The notes beneath the pieces are model-generated. The model searched no databases. It was not told the DNA's origin and saw nothing but the letters and a program-made list of their open reading frames with translations. A stretch of DNA of 40,213 nt, taken from Hyphomicrobiales bacterium (GTDB lineage Bacteria; Pseudomonadota; Alphaproteobacteria; Rhizobiales; HXMU1428-3). Shown in pieces: positions 6,993 to 16,638 of the stretch; position 1 is the first letter of the stretch; each line of letters begins with the position of its first letter. Position numbers and translations under genes: made by a program. The stretch spans positions 1 to 40,213 of the forward strand of contig JAEPQF010000016.1 of assembly GCA_017640685.1 (NCBI GenBank). Direction: 5' to 3'.

Positions 6993-9056
6993 ATGGCAAA
7001 TGAAGTTAACATCACAGATGATCCAGTTGAAAAATACCAACAACTCGCTGAACATCCAGATAGTGACAAAAGTTCATTCGCCCTTTTCCTCGATAAATTC
7101 GTAAAATCCATCGGTCATGTGGTGATGTGGGCTAACGCACTTCTCATCGCCGCGATTATCACACAAGTTACTCTGCGTTACTTTTTTGATATTAATTTTC
7201 CAAAACTAGATGAGATCCAATGGCATTTCTATGCCCTCGTCACAATGATTGGTATTTCCTACGCCATGGTAACGGATAGCCATGTACGCGTTGATATACT
7301 CTACACCCCTTTAAGCCAAAAATCGAAAAGACTAATTGAAGTCATCGGTATTTTAGCGCTTTTAACGCCCTTTATTTATTTAATGATCGATCAGGGCCTC
7401 GATTATTTTTATGATAGTTACCGCGTGAATGAACGCTCAGATAGTCCAACAGGACTACCGGCTCGTTGGGCCCTTAAAGCCATCATTCCAATAAGTTTCT
7501 GCTTATTAGCTATCGGTGCATTAGCAAGATTAATTCACGACGTGCACGCCCTTTGGATCAACGATGCAAGTGAGAAGATAGGCAAAGATTTAAAAGTCAT
7601 CCTCATCGCCTTTATCTTTTTTGCTGCTGTTGGTTACGGCTTAACCCACTTAGTTGAAAGCACCGAAGACAAACTTGTCATCGCAATGTTCATGACCTTC
7701 ATTGCCCTTCTATTTTCAGGCTTTCCTGTCGCATGGGTTCTAGCTGGTGTGGGCGTTGCTTTTTGCGGCGTTGCGTACATGTTCGATAATGACATGATGA
7801 AATGGACCGGCCTAGACAGCACACTTTCAGGTCTTGATTATCTAACCCTTGGTACAGTTGTTAACCGCACCTATTCAACAATGACAAGTGCTGTTCTTGT
7901 TGCCTTACCAATGTTCATCTTCATGGGGCTTATGCTTGATGAATCAGGCGTTGCTGAGCGCTTGATGAAGTCTATGCAAAAACTTTTCGGCACAGTGAGA
8001 GGCGGTCTTGCAATCACAGTTGCATTAATCGGTATTATCCTCGCGGCATCAACCGGCATCATCGGTGCTTCAGTTGTCTTGCTTGGGGTTCTCTCTCTTC
8101 CAACCATGATGCAACAAAATTATTCCAAATCTCTTGCAGCTGGTGTCGTCTCAGCCTCAGGCACTTTGGGCATTCTGATCCCTCCATCAATCATGCTTGT
8201 AATCATGGCAGACCAAATGACACTCTCCGTTGGTGATGTCTTTATGGCTGCCGTATTCCCCGGCTTCCTGCTCGGACTTTTATATCTTGGATATTTATTT
8301 ACATACGCACAACTAAACAAAACAGTAGCACCCGTTCCTGCTGACGCCGTAAAGCCAGATTGGAAAGCCATTAAAGAACTGATGATAGCAATTATCCCAA
8401 CTTTGCTTCTCATTCTTTCAGTGTTAGGAACCATTTTTGCCGGTATCACAACGCCAACTGAAGCTTCTGGTGTCGGTGCCATTGGCGCAACTATATTAGC
8501 CATCGCTTACAGAAAACTAACATTCAAAAAACTTCAGAATGTTTTGAAATCAACATTCAATACAACAGCCTATATCTTCGCAATTTTCCTCGGCGCTACA
8601 GTATTTTCTTTTGTTTTACGTGAGCTCGGCGGAGATCAACTCATCGAAAGCATGATCCATTCAACCGGCTTAAGCGCTTACGGTACAGTATTGTTCATCC
8701 TATTCATTGTGTTTTTACTCGGTTTTGTACTTGATTGGATTGAAATCACATTAATCATCTTACCACTAATGCGTCCAATCATCAGCGCTTTAACATTAGA
8801 TGTGCCAGGCTTCGGTCTTGAAGATCCTCAAATCATTTGGTTTGTCATCCTTGTCGCGGTCACATTACAAACCTCCTTCTTAACCCCGCCTGTTGGCTTT
8901 GCCCTTTTCTATCTAAAAGGGGTTTGTCCAAAAGAAATCACCCTTTGGAATATTTACAGAGGTGTTATCCCGTTTGTGATCCTGCAGTTGGTCGGTCTAG
9001 CAATTGTGTTTTTCTTCCCTCAGCTGGCGACATGGCTGCCCTCGGTCGCTTATTAA
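6993..9056 (+). CDS. TRAP transporter fused small and large membrane subunits (DctQM)
   Basis: 687 residues. The N-terminal DctQ domain (about 30-185; VTLRYFFDINFPKLDEIQWH and SHVRVDILYTPLSQKSKR are typical) has four membrane helices. The DctM domain (about 200-680), of the ion-transporter superfamily, has many helices, including SGFPVAWVLAGVGVAF, ALPMFIFMGLMLDESGVAER, GTLGILIPPSIMLVIMADQ, GITTPTEASGVGAIGA and FLTPPVGFALFYLKG. It is a sodium-coupled importer that receives substrate from the DctP at 5768-6814. Natural Q-M fusions are known in TRAP systems. GGGGA precedes the ATG by 9 nt. No frameshift is needed; the junction region 185-205 is continuous. Confidence 0.92.
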   Translation: MANEVNITDDPVEKYQQLAEHPDSDKSSFALFLDKFVKSIGHVVMWANALLIAAIITQVTLRYFFDINFPKLDEIQWHFYALVTMIGISYAMVTDSHVRVDILYTPLSQKSKRLIEVIGILALLTPFIYLMIDQGLDYFYDSYRVNERSDSPTGLPARWALKAIIPISFCLLAIGALARLIHDVHALWINDASEKIGKDLKVILIAFIFFAAVGYGLTHLVESTEDKLVIAMFMTFIALLFSGFPVAWVLAGVGVAFCGVAYMFDNDMMKWTGLDSTLSGLDYLTLGTVVNRTYSTMTSAVLVALPMFIFMGLMLDESGVAERLMKSMQKLFGTVRGGLAITVALIGIILAASTGIIGASVVLLGVLSLPTMMQQNYSKSLAAGVVSASGTLGILIPPSIMLVIMADQMTLSVGDVFMAAVFPGFLLGLLYLGYLFTYAQLNKTVAPVPADAVKPDWKAIKELMIAIIPTLLLILSVLGTIFAGITTPTEASGVGAIGATILAIAYRKLTFKKLQNVLKSTFNTTAYIFAIFLGATVFSFVLRELGGDQLIESMIHSTGLSAYGTVLFILFIVFLLGFVLDWIEITLIILPLMRPIISALTLDVPGFGLEDPQIIWFVILVAVTLQTSFLTPPVGFALFYLKGVCPKEITLWNIYRGVIPFVILQLVGLAIVFFFPQLATWLPSVAY

Positions 9057-9098
9057 GCGACCGATGATCACACATCGTAAAGAAAATGTAGGTCAAAA

Positions 9099-10793
9099 AT
9101 GAACAATAAAGAGCTTATTGATTCCTTTAAAAATATTTTAGGAAGCAAATACGTATTCACTGATGATAAAAAGATGGAACGTTTTTGCAAAGGATTTCGC
9201 TCTGGTGAAGGCAAAGCGATCGCAGTGCTGCGTCCTGGTACGCTTTTAGAACAATGGCAAGTGATCAAAGCCTGTGTAGAAGCTGATAAAATCATCATCA
9301 TGCAAGCTGCAAACACAGGTCTTACCGAAGGTTCCACACCCAAAAATACTTATGACCGCGACGTTGTAATCATCAGCACCAACAGAATGGATCAAATTCA
9401 AGTTCTAAATGAAGGCAAACAAATCTTAAGCTTTCCAGGCTCAACGCTCTTCAAACTTGAAAGAATATTAAAACCTTTTAACCGCCAACCTCATTCAGTC
9501 ATTGGTTCTTCATCTATTGGCGCATCAATTGTTGGTGGTGTATGCAACAACTCAGGCGGTTCTCTTATTGAGCGCGGCGTAGCTTACACTGAACTCGCCC
9601 TCTTTGCCCAAATTACAGCTGAAGGCAAACTACAATTAGTCAATCATTTAGGGATAGAGCTTGGCGACACACCAGAAGAAATCCTGACCCGCCTTGAAAA
9701 TGGTGACTACACGAAAGAAGATGTTCTTCAAACAAACCAAAAAGCATCTGACACTGAATATAAAGAACGTATAAGAAACATCGACGCTGAAACACCAGCA
9801 AGATACAATAACGATAAGAGTAAGCTTTATGAAGTAAGTGGTTGCGCTGGCAAACTCGCTGTCTTCTCCGTTCGCCTAGATACCTTTCCTAAAAACACAT
9901 CAGAAGCTACATTTTATATTGGCACAAACTCGCCTGAAGAATTAACAGAGCTAAGACGAACAATCCTTAAGTCATTTAAAAACTTGCCCGTTTCTGCGGA
10001 ATATGTGCACCGGGGAATTTTCGACCTTTCCAAAAAATATGGCAAAGACACCCTTATGATGATCAAATATTTAGGAACTGATTATCTACCAATGTTTTTT
10101 GCCCTTAAAGGTACCGTTGACGCTCACCTAAACAAAATCAAATTTCTACCAAAAAATCTAACTGACCATTTCATGCAAATTGTAAGTAAGCTTTGGCCAG
10201 AGATGCTACCAAAATCGCTCTTAAAATGGCGGGATGATTATGAGCATCACCTCATATTAAAAATGCATGGCGAAGGTATTGAAGAAGCCAGAGAATTTTT
10301 AAAAACATTTTTTAATGAAAAAGCCAGTAATTATTTTGAGTGCACCCCTGAAGAAGCTAAATTAGCCGCACTTCATAGATTTGCTGCAGCCGGCGCACCT
10401 GTCCGCTATCAAGCCGTTCACCATAAAGACGTTGAAGATGTCATCGCTCTCGATATTGCGCTTAAGCGAAATGATAAAAATTGGCTAGAAGTTTTGCCAA
10501 AAGAAATTACTGACAAACTCGTTGATAAATTTTATTACGGCCATTTCATGTGCCATGTCTTCCACCATGACTACATCGTCAAAAAAGGTGAAGACCCAAA
10601 AGAAATCAAAGCAAAAATGCTGGAATTACTCAATGAAAAACAAGCAGAATATCCAGCAGAACATAATGTTGGGCATATTTATAAAGCCAAGCAAGATTTA
10701 GCGGATTTTTACAAATCCATCGACCCAACCAACAGCTTTAATCCTGGACTTGGTAAAATGCCCAAAGCTAAAAATTACGCAGAAACACCGTAG
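9099..10793 (+). CDS. dld: Quinone-dependent D-lactate dehydrogenase
   Basis: 564 residues, close to E. coli Dld (about 571). The N-terminal PCMH-type FAD domain (about 20-240) shows IIMQAANTGLTEGSTP and IGSSSIGASIVGGVCNNSGG, which lines the FAD pyrophosphate. The cap and membrane-binding parts follow (KWRDDYEHHLILKMHGEG), then YYGHFMCHVFHHDYIVKKG and, at the end, DPTNSFNPGLGKMPK. It is a peripheral membrane flavoenzyme oxidising D-lactate to pyruvate and reducing quinone. It starts 42 nt after dctQM and is presumably co-transcribed. In context it is the second step after uptake by the TRAP system. Confidence 0.92.
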   Translation: MNNKELIDSFKNILGSKYVFTDDKKMERFCKGFRSGEGKAIAVLRPGTLLEQWQVIKACVEADKIIIMQAANTGLTEGSTPKNTYDRDVVIISTNRMDQIQVLNEGKQILSFPGSTLFKLERILKPFNRQPHSVIGSSSIGASIVGGVCNNSGGSLIERGVAYTELALFAQITAEGKLQLVNHLGIELGDTPEEILTRLENGDYTKEDVLQTNQKASDTEYKERIRNIDAETPARYNNDKSKLYEVSGCAGKLAVFSVRLDTFPKNTSEATFYIGTNSPEELTELRRTILKSFKNLPVSAEYVHRGIFDLSKKYGKDTLMMIKYLGTDYLPMFFALKGTVDAHLNKIKFLPKNLTDHFMQIVSKLWPEMLPKSLLKWRDDYEHHLILKMHGEGIEEAREFLKTFFNEKASNYFECTPEEAKLAALHRFAAAGAPVRYQAVHHKDVEDVIALDIALKRNDKNWLEVLPKEITDKLVDKFYYGHFMCHVFHHDYIVKKGEDPKEIKAKMLELLNEKQAEYPAEHNVGHIYKAKQDLADFYKSIDPTNSFNPGLGKMPKAKNYAETP

Positions 10794-10902
10794 TTCATAC
10801 CAAACATTCAGGATAAACTCGCAGTTATGCCGCATTGATATGTGAGCACCCTCTCGAGTAGAACAAAGCAAAAATAATAAGACCAAACTGAAGGGTGTCA
10901 TT

Positions 10903-13900
10903 ATGGCAGAATTCAAAAAAATCCTCATTGCCAATCGCGGCGAAATCGCAATCAGAATTTTGCGGGCCGTCAATGAACTCGGCAAAAAAACCGTCGCCAT
11001 TTACGCGGAAGAAGACAAACTCTCTCTCCATCGTTTCAAAGCCGATGAAGCTTATAAAGTGGGTGAAGATTTAGGTCCTGTTGCTGCCTATCTCTCCATT
11101 GAAGAAATCATCCGGGTCGCTAAACTATCTGGTGCAGATGCTATCCACCCAGGTTATGGTCTTTTGTCAGAAAACCCAGAACTTGTCGACGCGTGTGAAG
11201 CCAATGACATCACCTTCATTGGTCCAAAAGCTGCGACCATGCGAGCCCTTGGTGACAAAGCAAGCGCAAGAAAAGTCGCGATCGAAGCTGGCGTCCCAGT
11301 CATTCCAGCAAGTGACGTTTTAGATGATGATTTCGATAAAGCAAAACAGGTCGCAAAAGAAATTGGTTACCCCATGATGCTCAAAGCAAGTTGGGGGGGC
11401 GGTGGTCGCGGCATGCGCCCCATTCATTCTGAAGATGAGCTCGAAGAAAAAATAAGAGAAGGCCGCAGAGAAGCTGAAGCTGCTTTTGGCAATGGTGAAG
11501 GCTATCTTGAAAAGATGATCCAGCGAGCCCGCCACGTTGAGGTGCAAATTTTAGGTGATACCCACGGAGAGATTTACCATCTTTTTGAACGTGATTGTTC
11601 TGTTCAACGCCGCAATCAAAAAGTCGTAGAGCGAGCCCCAGCGCCATACCTCACGCAAGAACAACGCGCCGAAATTTGCGAACTTGGGTTAAAAATCTGC
11701 TCGCATGTGGGCTATGAATGCGCTGGTACCGTTGAGTTCTTAATGGATATGGAAACAGATAAATTCTATTTCATTGAAGTGAACCCACGCATTCAAGTTG
11801 AGCACACTGTCACAGAAGAAGTCACAGGCATTGACATTGTCCGCGCTCAAATTCTAATCGCTGAAGGCAAAACTCTAAGCGAAGCTACGGGGAAAGAAAC
11901 ACAAAACGATATCCGATTAAATGGTCACGCCCTTCAATGCCGCGTCACAACTGAAGATCCGCAAAATAATTTTATCCCAGATTATGGTCGTATCTCTGCA
12001 TATCGCTCAGCAACAGGCATGGGCATTCGTCTCGATGGCGGAACAGCCTATTCCGGCGGTGTCATCACCAGATATTATGATAGCCTTTTAGTAAAAGTCA
12101 CAGCCTGGGCCATGACCCCAGAAGCCACCATTGCAAGAATGGATCGTGCATTACGAGAATTCCGCATCAGAGGTGTTTCAACCAACATTGCATTTGTCGA
12201 AAATTTACTGCAACACCCAACGTTCCTCTCGAACCAGTACACAACAAAGTTTATTGACACCACGCCAGATCTTTTCAAACTCAAAAAACGAAAAGACAGA
12301 GCAACAAAAATTTTAACTTACATCGCTGACATCACTGTAAACGGCCACCCCGAAACAGAAGACCGAGAAAAACCGGCAGCAAGTGTAAAAACGCCAAAAG
12401 CTCCAACTCAAGAGCCAAGCACACCGCCTGCAGGCACAAGAACAATGCTTGATGCAGAAGGCCCAAAAGCCGTTGCTAACTGGTTGTTAAATCAAAAGAA
12501 AGTGCTCATCACAGACACAACCATGCGAGACGGTCATCAGTCCCTTCTTGCAACTCGCATGCGCTCTTTTGACATGGTCAACATCGCTGAAACCTATTCA
12601 AAAACTCTACCCAGCCTTTTCTCGCTTGAGTGTTGGGGCGGCGCCACCTTTGACGTGTCATACCGCTTTTTACAAGAATGTCCTTGGCAACGTTTGCGCG
12701 ATATCAGATCAGCCTGTCCAAACATCATGACACAAATGCTTTTACGGGCATCAAATGGCGTTGGTTACACGAACTATCCTGATAATGTGGTGCAATTTTT
12801 CGTCAAACAAGCAGCCGAAACGGGCATCGACGTTTTCCGCGTTTTTGACAGCCTTAATTGGGTTGAGAATATGCGCGTTGCGATGGACGCAGTATGCGAA
12901 GCCAATAAAATCTGTGAAGGCACCATTTGCTACACAGGCGATATCCTAGACCCGAACCGCGCGAAATATGACATCAACTATTACGTCTCAATGGGTAAAG
13001 AACTCAAAGCTGCCGGCGCTCATATTTTGGGTCTAAAAGATATGGCTGGCCTCTTAAAACCTGCGGCCGCAAAAATACTTATCAAGGCGCTCAAAGAAGA
13101 AATTGGCCTACCAGTTCACTTCCACACTCACGATACCAGCGGCATCGCAGCCTCTACCATTTTAGCAAGCATTGACGCTGGTGTTGACGCCGTCGATGCA
13201 GCCATGGATCCATTTTCAGGAGCAACCTCTCAGCCATGCCTTGGCTCCATCGTCGAAGCTCTAAATCACACAGACCGCGACACTGGCCTTGATATCAAAG
13301 CCATCAGAGAAATCGCATTATATTGGGAGCATGTCCGCGCTCAATACACAGCCTTTGAAGCAGGTCTTCAAGCACCAGCCTCAGAAGTATACCTTCATGA
13401 AATGCCGGGCGGCCAATTTACGAACTTAAAAGCACAAGCTCGCAGTTTAGGCCTAGAGGAACGTTGGCCCGAAATTGCCCAAACCTATGCTGACGTGAAC
13501 CAAATGTTTGGAGATATAGTTAAAGTTACCCCCTCTTCAAAAGTAGTTGGTGACATGGCACTATTAATGGTTAGTCAAGATATAACCCAAGCAGAAGTCA
13601 AAGACCCAACCATAGAAGTAGCCTTCCCAGATAGTGTCGTTGATATGATGAAAGGTAATTTAGGCCAACCACCTGGCGGATTTCCAAAGGAGTTACAAAG
13701 CAAGGTCTTAAAAGGAGAACAACCTCTTCTCACACGGCCCGGTGCAGATATGCCAGCCATTGATTTAGAAGAAACTCGCAAAGAACTATCTAAAGAATTA
13801 GAAGGCCTCTCAATCGATGATGAAGATTTAAATGGATATTTAATGTATCCAAAAGTCTTCCTGGATTATATGGGACGTCATAGGAATTATGGACCTGTGC

Positions 13901-14346
13901 GCACCCTGCCAACGCTCACTTTCTTTTATGGTATGAAGCCTGGTGAAGAAATCACAGCTGAAATTGACCCAGGTAAAACACTTGAAATCAGATTGCTCGC
14001 CGTTGGAGAAACCAATGATGATGGTGACGTAAAAGTATTTTTTGAGCTGAACGGTCAACCACGTGTCATTCGTGTGCCAAACAGAAAAGCAAAAGCAAGT
14101 GTCATCTCAAGACCAAAAGCAATTGAAGGAGACCCAACTCATGTCAGCGCACCAATGCCAGGTGTTGTTGCCTCATTGGCTGTTTCAATTGGCCAAAAGA
14201 TAAGTGCTGGTGATCTTCTCTTAACAATCGAAGCTATGAAAATGGAAACTGGCATACATGCAGAAAATGACTGCACCATCAAAGCGCTTCATGTAAGTGC
14301 CGGCAGCCAAATTGATGCAAAAGACTTATTAATTGAGTTAGAATAA
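10903..14346 (+). CDS. pyc: Pyruvate carboxylase
   Basis: 1147 residues, the usual single-chain size. Domains in order: biotin carboxylase (about 1-455; LIANRGEIAIRILRA, KASWGGGGRGMR for ATP, EVNPRIQVEHTVTEEVTG), a linker rich in Pro and Thr (about 485-515), carboxyltransferase (about 535-980; DTTMRDGHQSLLATRMR starting at Asp538, FHTHDTSG metal site), and a C-terminal biotin carrier with EAMKMET, biotinylated Lys1113. It makes oxaloacetate from pyruvate, bicarbonate and ATP. Placed 109 nt after dld, it gives the lactate route an anaplerotic exit. AAGGG lies 8 nt before the ATG, and an upstream CACCCT (10847-10852) could pair with this Shine-Dalgarno region. Confidence 0.96.
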   Translation: MAEFKKILIANRGEIAIRILRAVNELGKKTVAIYAEEDKLSLHRFKADEAYKVGEDLGPVAAYLSIEEIIRVAKLSGADAIHPGYGLLSENPELVDACEANDITFIGPKAATMRALGDKASARKVAIEAGVPVIPASDVLDDDFDKAKQVAKEIGYPMMLKASWGGGGRGMRPIHSEDELEEKIREGRREAEAAFGNGEGYLEKMIQRARHVEVQILGDTHGEIYHLFERDCSVQRRNQKVVERAPAPYLTQEQRAEICELGLKICSHVGYECAGTVEFLMDMETDKFYFIEVNPRIQVEHTVTEEVTGIDIVRAQILIAEGKTLSEATGKETQNDIRLNGHALQCRVTTEDPQNNFIPDYGRISAYRSATGMGIRLDGGTAYSGGVITRYYDSLLVKVTAWAMTPEATIARMDRALREFRIRGVSTNIAFVENLLQHPTFLSNQYTTKFIDTTPDLFKLKKRKDRATKILTYIADITVNGHPETEDREKPAASVKTPKAPTQEPSTPPAGTRTMLDAEGPKAVANWLLNQKKVLITDTTMRDGHQSLLATRMRSFDMVNIAETYSKTLPSLFSLECWGGATFDVSYRFLQECPWQRLRDIRSACPNIMTQMLLRASNGVGYTNYPDNVVQFFVKQAAETGIDVFRVFDSLNWVENMRVAMDAVCEANKICEGTICYTGDILDPNRAKYDINYYVSMGKELKAAGAHILGLKDMAGLLKPAAAKILIKALKEEIGLPVHFHTHDTSGIAASTILASIDAGVDAVDAAMDPFSGATSQPCLGSIVEALNHTDRDTGLDIKAIREIALYWEHVRAQYTAFEAGLQAPASEVYLHEMPGGQFTNLKAQARSLGLEERWPEIAQTYADVNQMFGDIVKVTPSSKVVGDMALLMVSQDITQAEVKDPTIEVAFPDSVVDMMKGNLGQPPGGFPKELQSKVLKGEQPLLTRPGADMPAIDLEETRKELSKELEGLSIDDEDLNGYLMYPKVFLDYMGRHRNYGPVRTLPTLTFFYGMKPGEEITAEIDPGKTLEIRLLAVGETNDDGDVKVFFELNGQPRVIRVPNRKAKASVISRPKAIEGDPTHVSAPMPGVVASLAVSIGQKISAGDLLLTIEAMKMETGIHAENDCTIKALHVSAGSQIDAKDLLIELE

Positions 14347-14359
14347 GTCAGTGATAAAA

Positions 14360-14400
14360 TTTAGATCAAGCACACCTCTTTAATGTTTGCTTGATCTAAA
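14360..14400. terminator. Bidirectional terminator between pyc and yeeE
   Basis: TTTAGATCAAGCA (14360-14372) and TGCTTGATCTAAA (14388-14400) form a perfect 13-bp stem with a 15-nt loop, between two convergent genes. The minus-strand side is followed by ATTTTAT, so it may end both transcripts. Confidence 0.65.
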
Positions 14401-14416
14401 GTCTCCCCATCGAGCC

Positions 14417-15529
14417 CTAATCATTTCGCCCCAAAAGCAAATCAAATGCTTCTCTGGCACTGCCGCTTAAAACCCAGTGCAAACCAAAACTTGCACCAAC
14501 AAAAATAGAAAAAAGTGCAATCATTGGTGAAATCGCTAAAGTCGAAACACCAGAAATTCCCTGACCAATTGTACAACCATGTGCAGTAATCCCACCAGCT
14601 CCCATCGCCATCGCACCAAGCATATGACGGCGCGTCTCTCTTACACCATCATAACTTTCAAAGCGAAGTTCATTGCGCCAATAAGCCATAAGAAACGAAC
14701 CAAGAAAAGTACCTAAAACCAAAGCCACCGGAAAGGTAATAACAGAGCCACTATAAGTCATGAGGTAAATGAGACTATCTCCAAGAGGGAGAACATAACT
14801 AATCGCTTGAACGCGCACTTCATCAAACGGGTCAGATCCTAAATACCCCGTCGCCCAAAAAGCACCAACAACACAAAAGCCAATTAAAATGCCTGCAGCA
14901 ATATCTCTTTTTGAAGAGCGAAAACTTTTGTCTTTAAAACAAAAATATAAAATGAACCCACCAAACAGAATGCCAAACCCAAGCCATAAATAAGAACTTT
15001 GCGCTTGAGTGTCTAACCCAAACATCGATCCAAACAAATGCGGCACACCTTGCCCCTTAATTGGGGCCAAATTTATATCAAAACGATCAATAAATTCATT
15101 TCGAAAAACAGAAAACAAGCCTCGTGCCGTCATATAACCGGTTACAGCTAGTACTAAAAAATTACATAAGGATTTAAGGTCACCACTCGCTGCCCGAATG
15201 ATAACCCCATAGCCGCACGTGCCAACCATGGACATACCAAGGCCAAACAAAAGCCCCCCAACAATAGCGCCGAGCAAACCAAAAATAGGGTCAAGATAAA
15301 AAACTTCGTTTATACGAGCCACATCAAAAAACAGCAAAAACTGCACACCAATAATGGCAACAGCTATCGCCAAGCCCCAAGCCCGCAAACGATCAGTTTT
15401 TCCGATTAAAATATAGTCTTCGACGGCTCCAAAGGTACAAAACCGAGCCCGTCTTGCTGTGGCACCCATAACAACGCCCAAAACCAAACCAGTAAAAATC
15501 AAGTAGTGAGCCGTTGAAAAAAGTTCCAT
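14417..15529 (-). CDS. YeeE/YedE-family sulfur-compound transporter
   Basis: 370 residues, almost entirely hydrophobic helices, with the two inward repeats of the YeeE/YedE (TsuA) family. GLGMSMVGTCGYG carries Cys105 and AHGCTIGQGISG carries Cys319; in TsuA such paired cysteines bind and pass thiosulfate. FCTFGA adds Cys31. Here thiosulfate (or a related sulfur species) import or supply to the Sox system is the likely role; substrate is inferred. It starts 24 nt downstream of the soxR-like regulator and is probably co-transcribed with it and soxS. A fused full-length form, not the half-size two-gene form. Confidence 0.87.
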   Translation of the reverse strand: MELFSTAHYLIFTGLVLGVVMGATARRARFCTFGAVEDYILIGKTDRLRAWGLAIAVAIIGVQFLLFFDVARINEVFYLDPIFGLLGAIVGGLLFGLGMSMVGTCGYGVIIRAASGDLKSLCNFLVLAVTGYMTARGLFSVFRNEFIDRFDINLAPIKGQGVPHLFGSMFGLDTQAQSSYLWLGFGILFGGFILYFCFKDKSFRSSKRDIAAGILIGFCVVGAFWATGYLGSDPFDEVRVQAISYVLPLGDSLIYLMTYSGSVITFPVALVLGTFLGSFLMAYWRNELRFESYDGVRETRRHMLGAMAMGAGGITAHGCTIGQGISGVSTLAISPMIALFSIFVGASFGLHWVLSGSAREAFDLLLGRND

Positions 15530-15553
15530 AAATCCTCTAATTGAAAATCTTAA

Positions 15554-15910
15554 TTAAGGGCAGCCCCCAGCACCCTTGTCTTGAGCACCCTTGCAATAAA
15601 GATTATAAAGCACAGCAATCACTTCAGATGCTTCTTTACTGCCTAAAGAATAATAAATCGTTTGCCCTTCACGCCGAGTAGTCACCAAATTATCAGCTCT
15701 CAATCGCGCAAGCTGTTGAGAAACCGCAGGTTGGCGTAAATTTAACAATGCTTCCAATTCACCTACTGATTTTTCGCCCTCAGAAAGCATACATAAAATC
15801 ATCAAACGTGTTTCTTGCGCCAATCCTCGCAAAAGGTCGCACGCAGCTTTTGCGCTGTTTGACATACTTTCATGGCTACCCTCTTCCCTTAGGGTTTCAA
15901 CAATATCCAT
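15554..15910 (-). CDS. soxR: ArsR-family persulfide-sensing repressor of sulfur oxidation (SoxR/SqrR/BigR type)
   Basis: 118 residues. The winged helix (about 20-90) has LRQPAVSQQLARLRADNLV, almost the signature of the SqrR/BigR group. Two cysteines at the group's conserved sites, Cys40 (MILCMLSEGEK) and Cys106 (LYNLYCKG), can form a polysulfide link that releases DNA. This is known for SqrR and is inferred here. Extra cysteines are Cys24 and Cys117 in a short GGCP tail. It is unrelated to the redox SoxR of enteric bacteria. It lies between soxS and yeeE on the minus strand, divergent from soxXYZABCD. Two ATTC-N8-GAAT palindromes in the divergent region are its probable targets. An ATG at residue 16 is an alternative start. 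Confidence 0.88.
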   Translation of the reverse strand: MDIVETLREEGSHESMSNSAKAACDLLRGLAQETRLMILCMLSEGEKSVGELEALLNLRQPAVSQQLARLRADNLVTTRREGQTIYYSLGSKEASEVIAVLYNLYCKGAQDKGAGGCP

Positions 15911-15944
15911 AAGTAAATTCCTTAAAAATCCTTAAAATAAAAAC

Positions 15945-15998
15945 ATACATACATTCAGCATGTACATAATTTTATACTATCATTCCTATTACCGCAAA
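15945..15998 (-). promoter_or_regulatory. Possible soxR promoter with overlapping repeats
   Basis: On the minus strand TTGCGG (15992-15997) and TATAAA (15971-15976) are separated by 15 nt, a short spacing. Just downstream come three ATGTA repeats, with TACAT-N5-ATGTA at 15950-15964. There is no full ATTC-N8-GAAT box here, only an ATTC half. Confidence 0.3.
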
Positions 15999-16019
15999 AC
16001 AGGACTAACCAGTAAAAGA

Positions 16020-16427
16020 CTAGTGTACTTTAGTCTGAACGATATTTTCTTTAGGCAGTTTTTTTAAAATTATTTCTAATTGCGCCCAAAAAAACGATTC
16101 CCCAGGGTAACCTGTTATGCGTCCAACTTCCACTCCCTTATTAACAACAATAAAAGTAGGAGAAAATGCAAGTTGTTTCAAGAAACTGAGATCTTCAGGA
16201 AGTTTCTCATGTAAATCAACGCGGCGTAATGGCGCGATTTTTCCAGCAGATGTTTTATGATAAACAACACCTATTTCCTCATCCCAGACTTCACACCAAT
16301 GACATCCCCCAGCTTCAACCATAATAAGTTCAGCAGCAAATGTCTTCGCACTTCCTAAACTGCCATAAAGCATAACAATCATAGAAAGCAAAAGAACGAG
16401 ATTTTTTAAATATAGCCTTTTTATCAT
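16020..16427 (-). CDS. soxS: Periplasmic thioredoxin-like protein, SoxS type
   Basis: 135 residues. A signal peptide covers about 1-32 (YLKNLVLLLSMIVMLYGSLG, cleavage near FAAE). The mature protein is a thioredoxin fold with the redox pair Cys42-His-Trp-Cys45 in AGGCHWCEVWDEE and the cis-Pro region FSPTFIVVNKG. SoxS of Paracoccus, encoded beside soxR, keeps SoxYZ in an active reduced state; the same neighbourhood here supports that name. It is divergent from soxX, with a perfect ATTC-N8-GAAT palindrome 27 nt upstream of its start. A gap of 109 nt separates it from soxR. Other DsbE/DsbD-linked periplasmic thioredoxins are the alternative. Confidence 0.8.
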   Translation of the reverse strand: MIKRLYLKNLVLLLSMIVMLYGSLGSAKTFAAELIMVEAGGCHWCEVWDEEIGVVYHKTSAGKIAPLRRVDLHEKLPEDLSFLKQLAFSPTFIVVNKGVEVGRITGYPGESFFWAQLEIILKKLPKENIVQTKVH

Positions 16428-16453
16428 GTATGAAACTTAGCTAATATTCCTAA

Positions 16454-16475
16454 AATATTCAATAGCACGAATATT
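16454..16475. promoter_or_regulatory. SqrR-type operator upstream of soxS
   Basis: AATATTC (16454-16460) and GAATATT (16469-16475) are perfect 7-bp arms around an 8-nt spacer, i.e. ATTC-N8-GAAT, the consensus I recall for SqrR. It is 27 nt upstream of soxS, where a bound repressor would block transcription. Confidence 0.7.
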
Positions 16476-16638
16476 AAAACCCGCAAAATAGAGTGGGTAC
16501 AACAGAAAAAAATCGAAAGTCTCACGCAAATTTGATAAAAGAATAAATGCGAGTCGGCGAACGTTTAGCACTTAATCAAAAAACGTTGCCCCTCACCAAA
16601 ACGCAAAACATCATAAATCAAATTTTAAAAAACCCTAT

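Noticed and set aside
15950-15964. TACAT-N5-ATGTA as a third SqrR box
   Set aside because: It lacks the GAAT half at the right spacing; kept only as a weak promoter-region feature.
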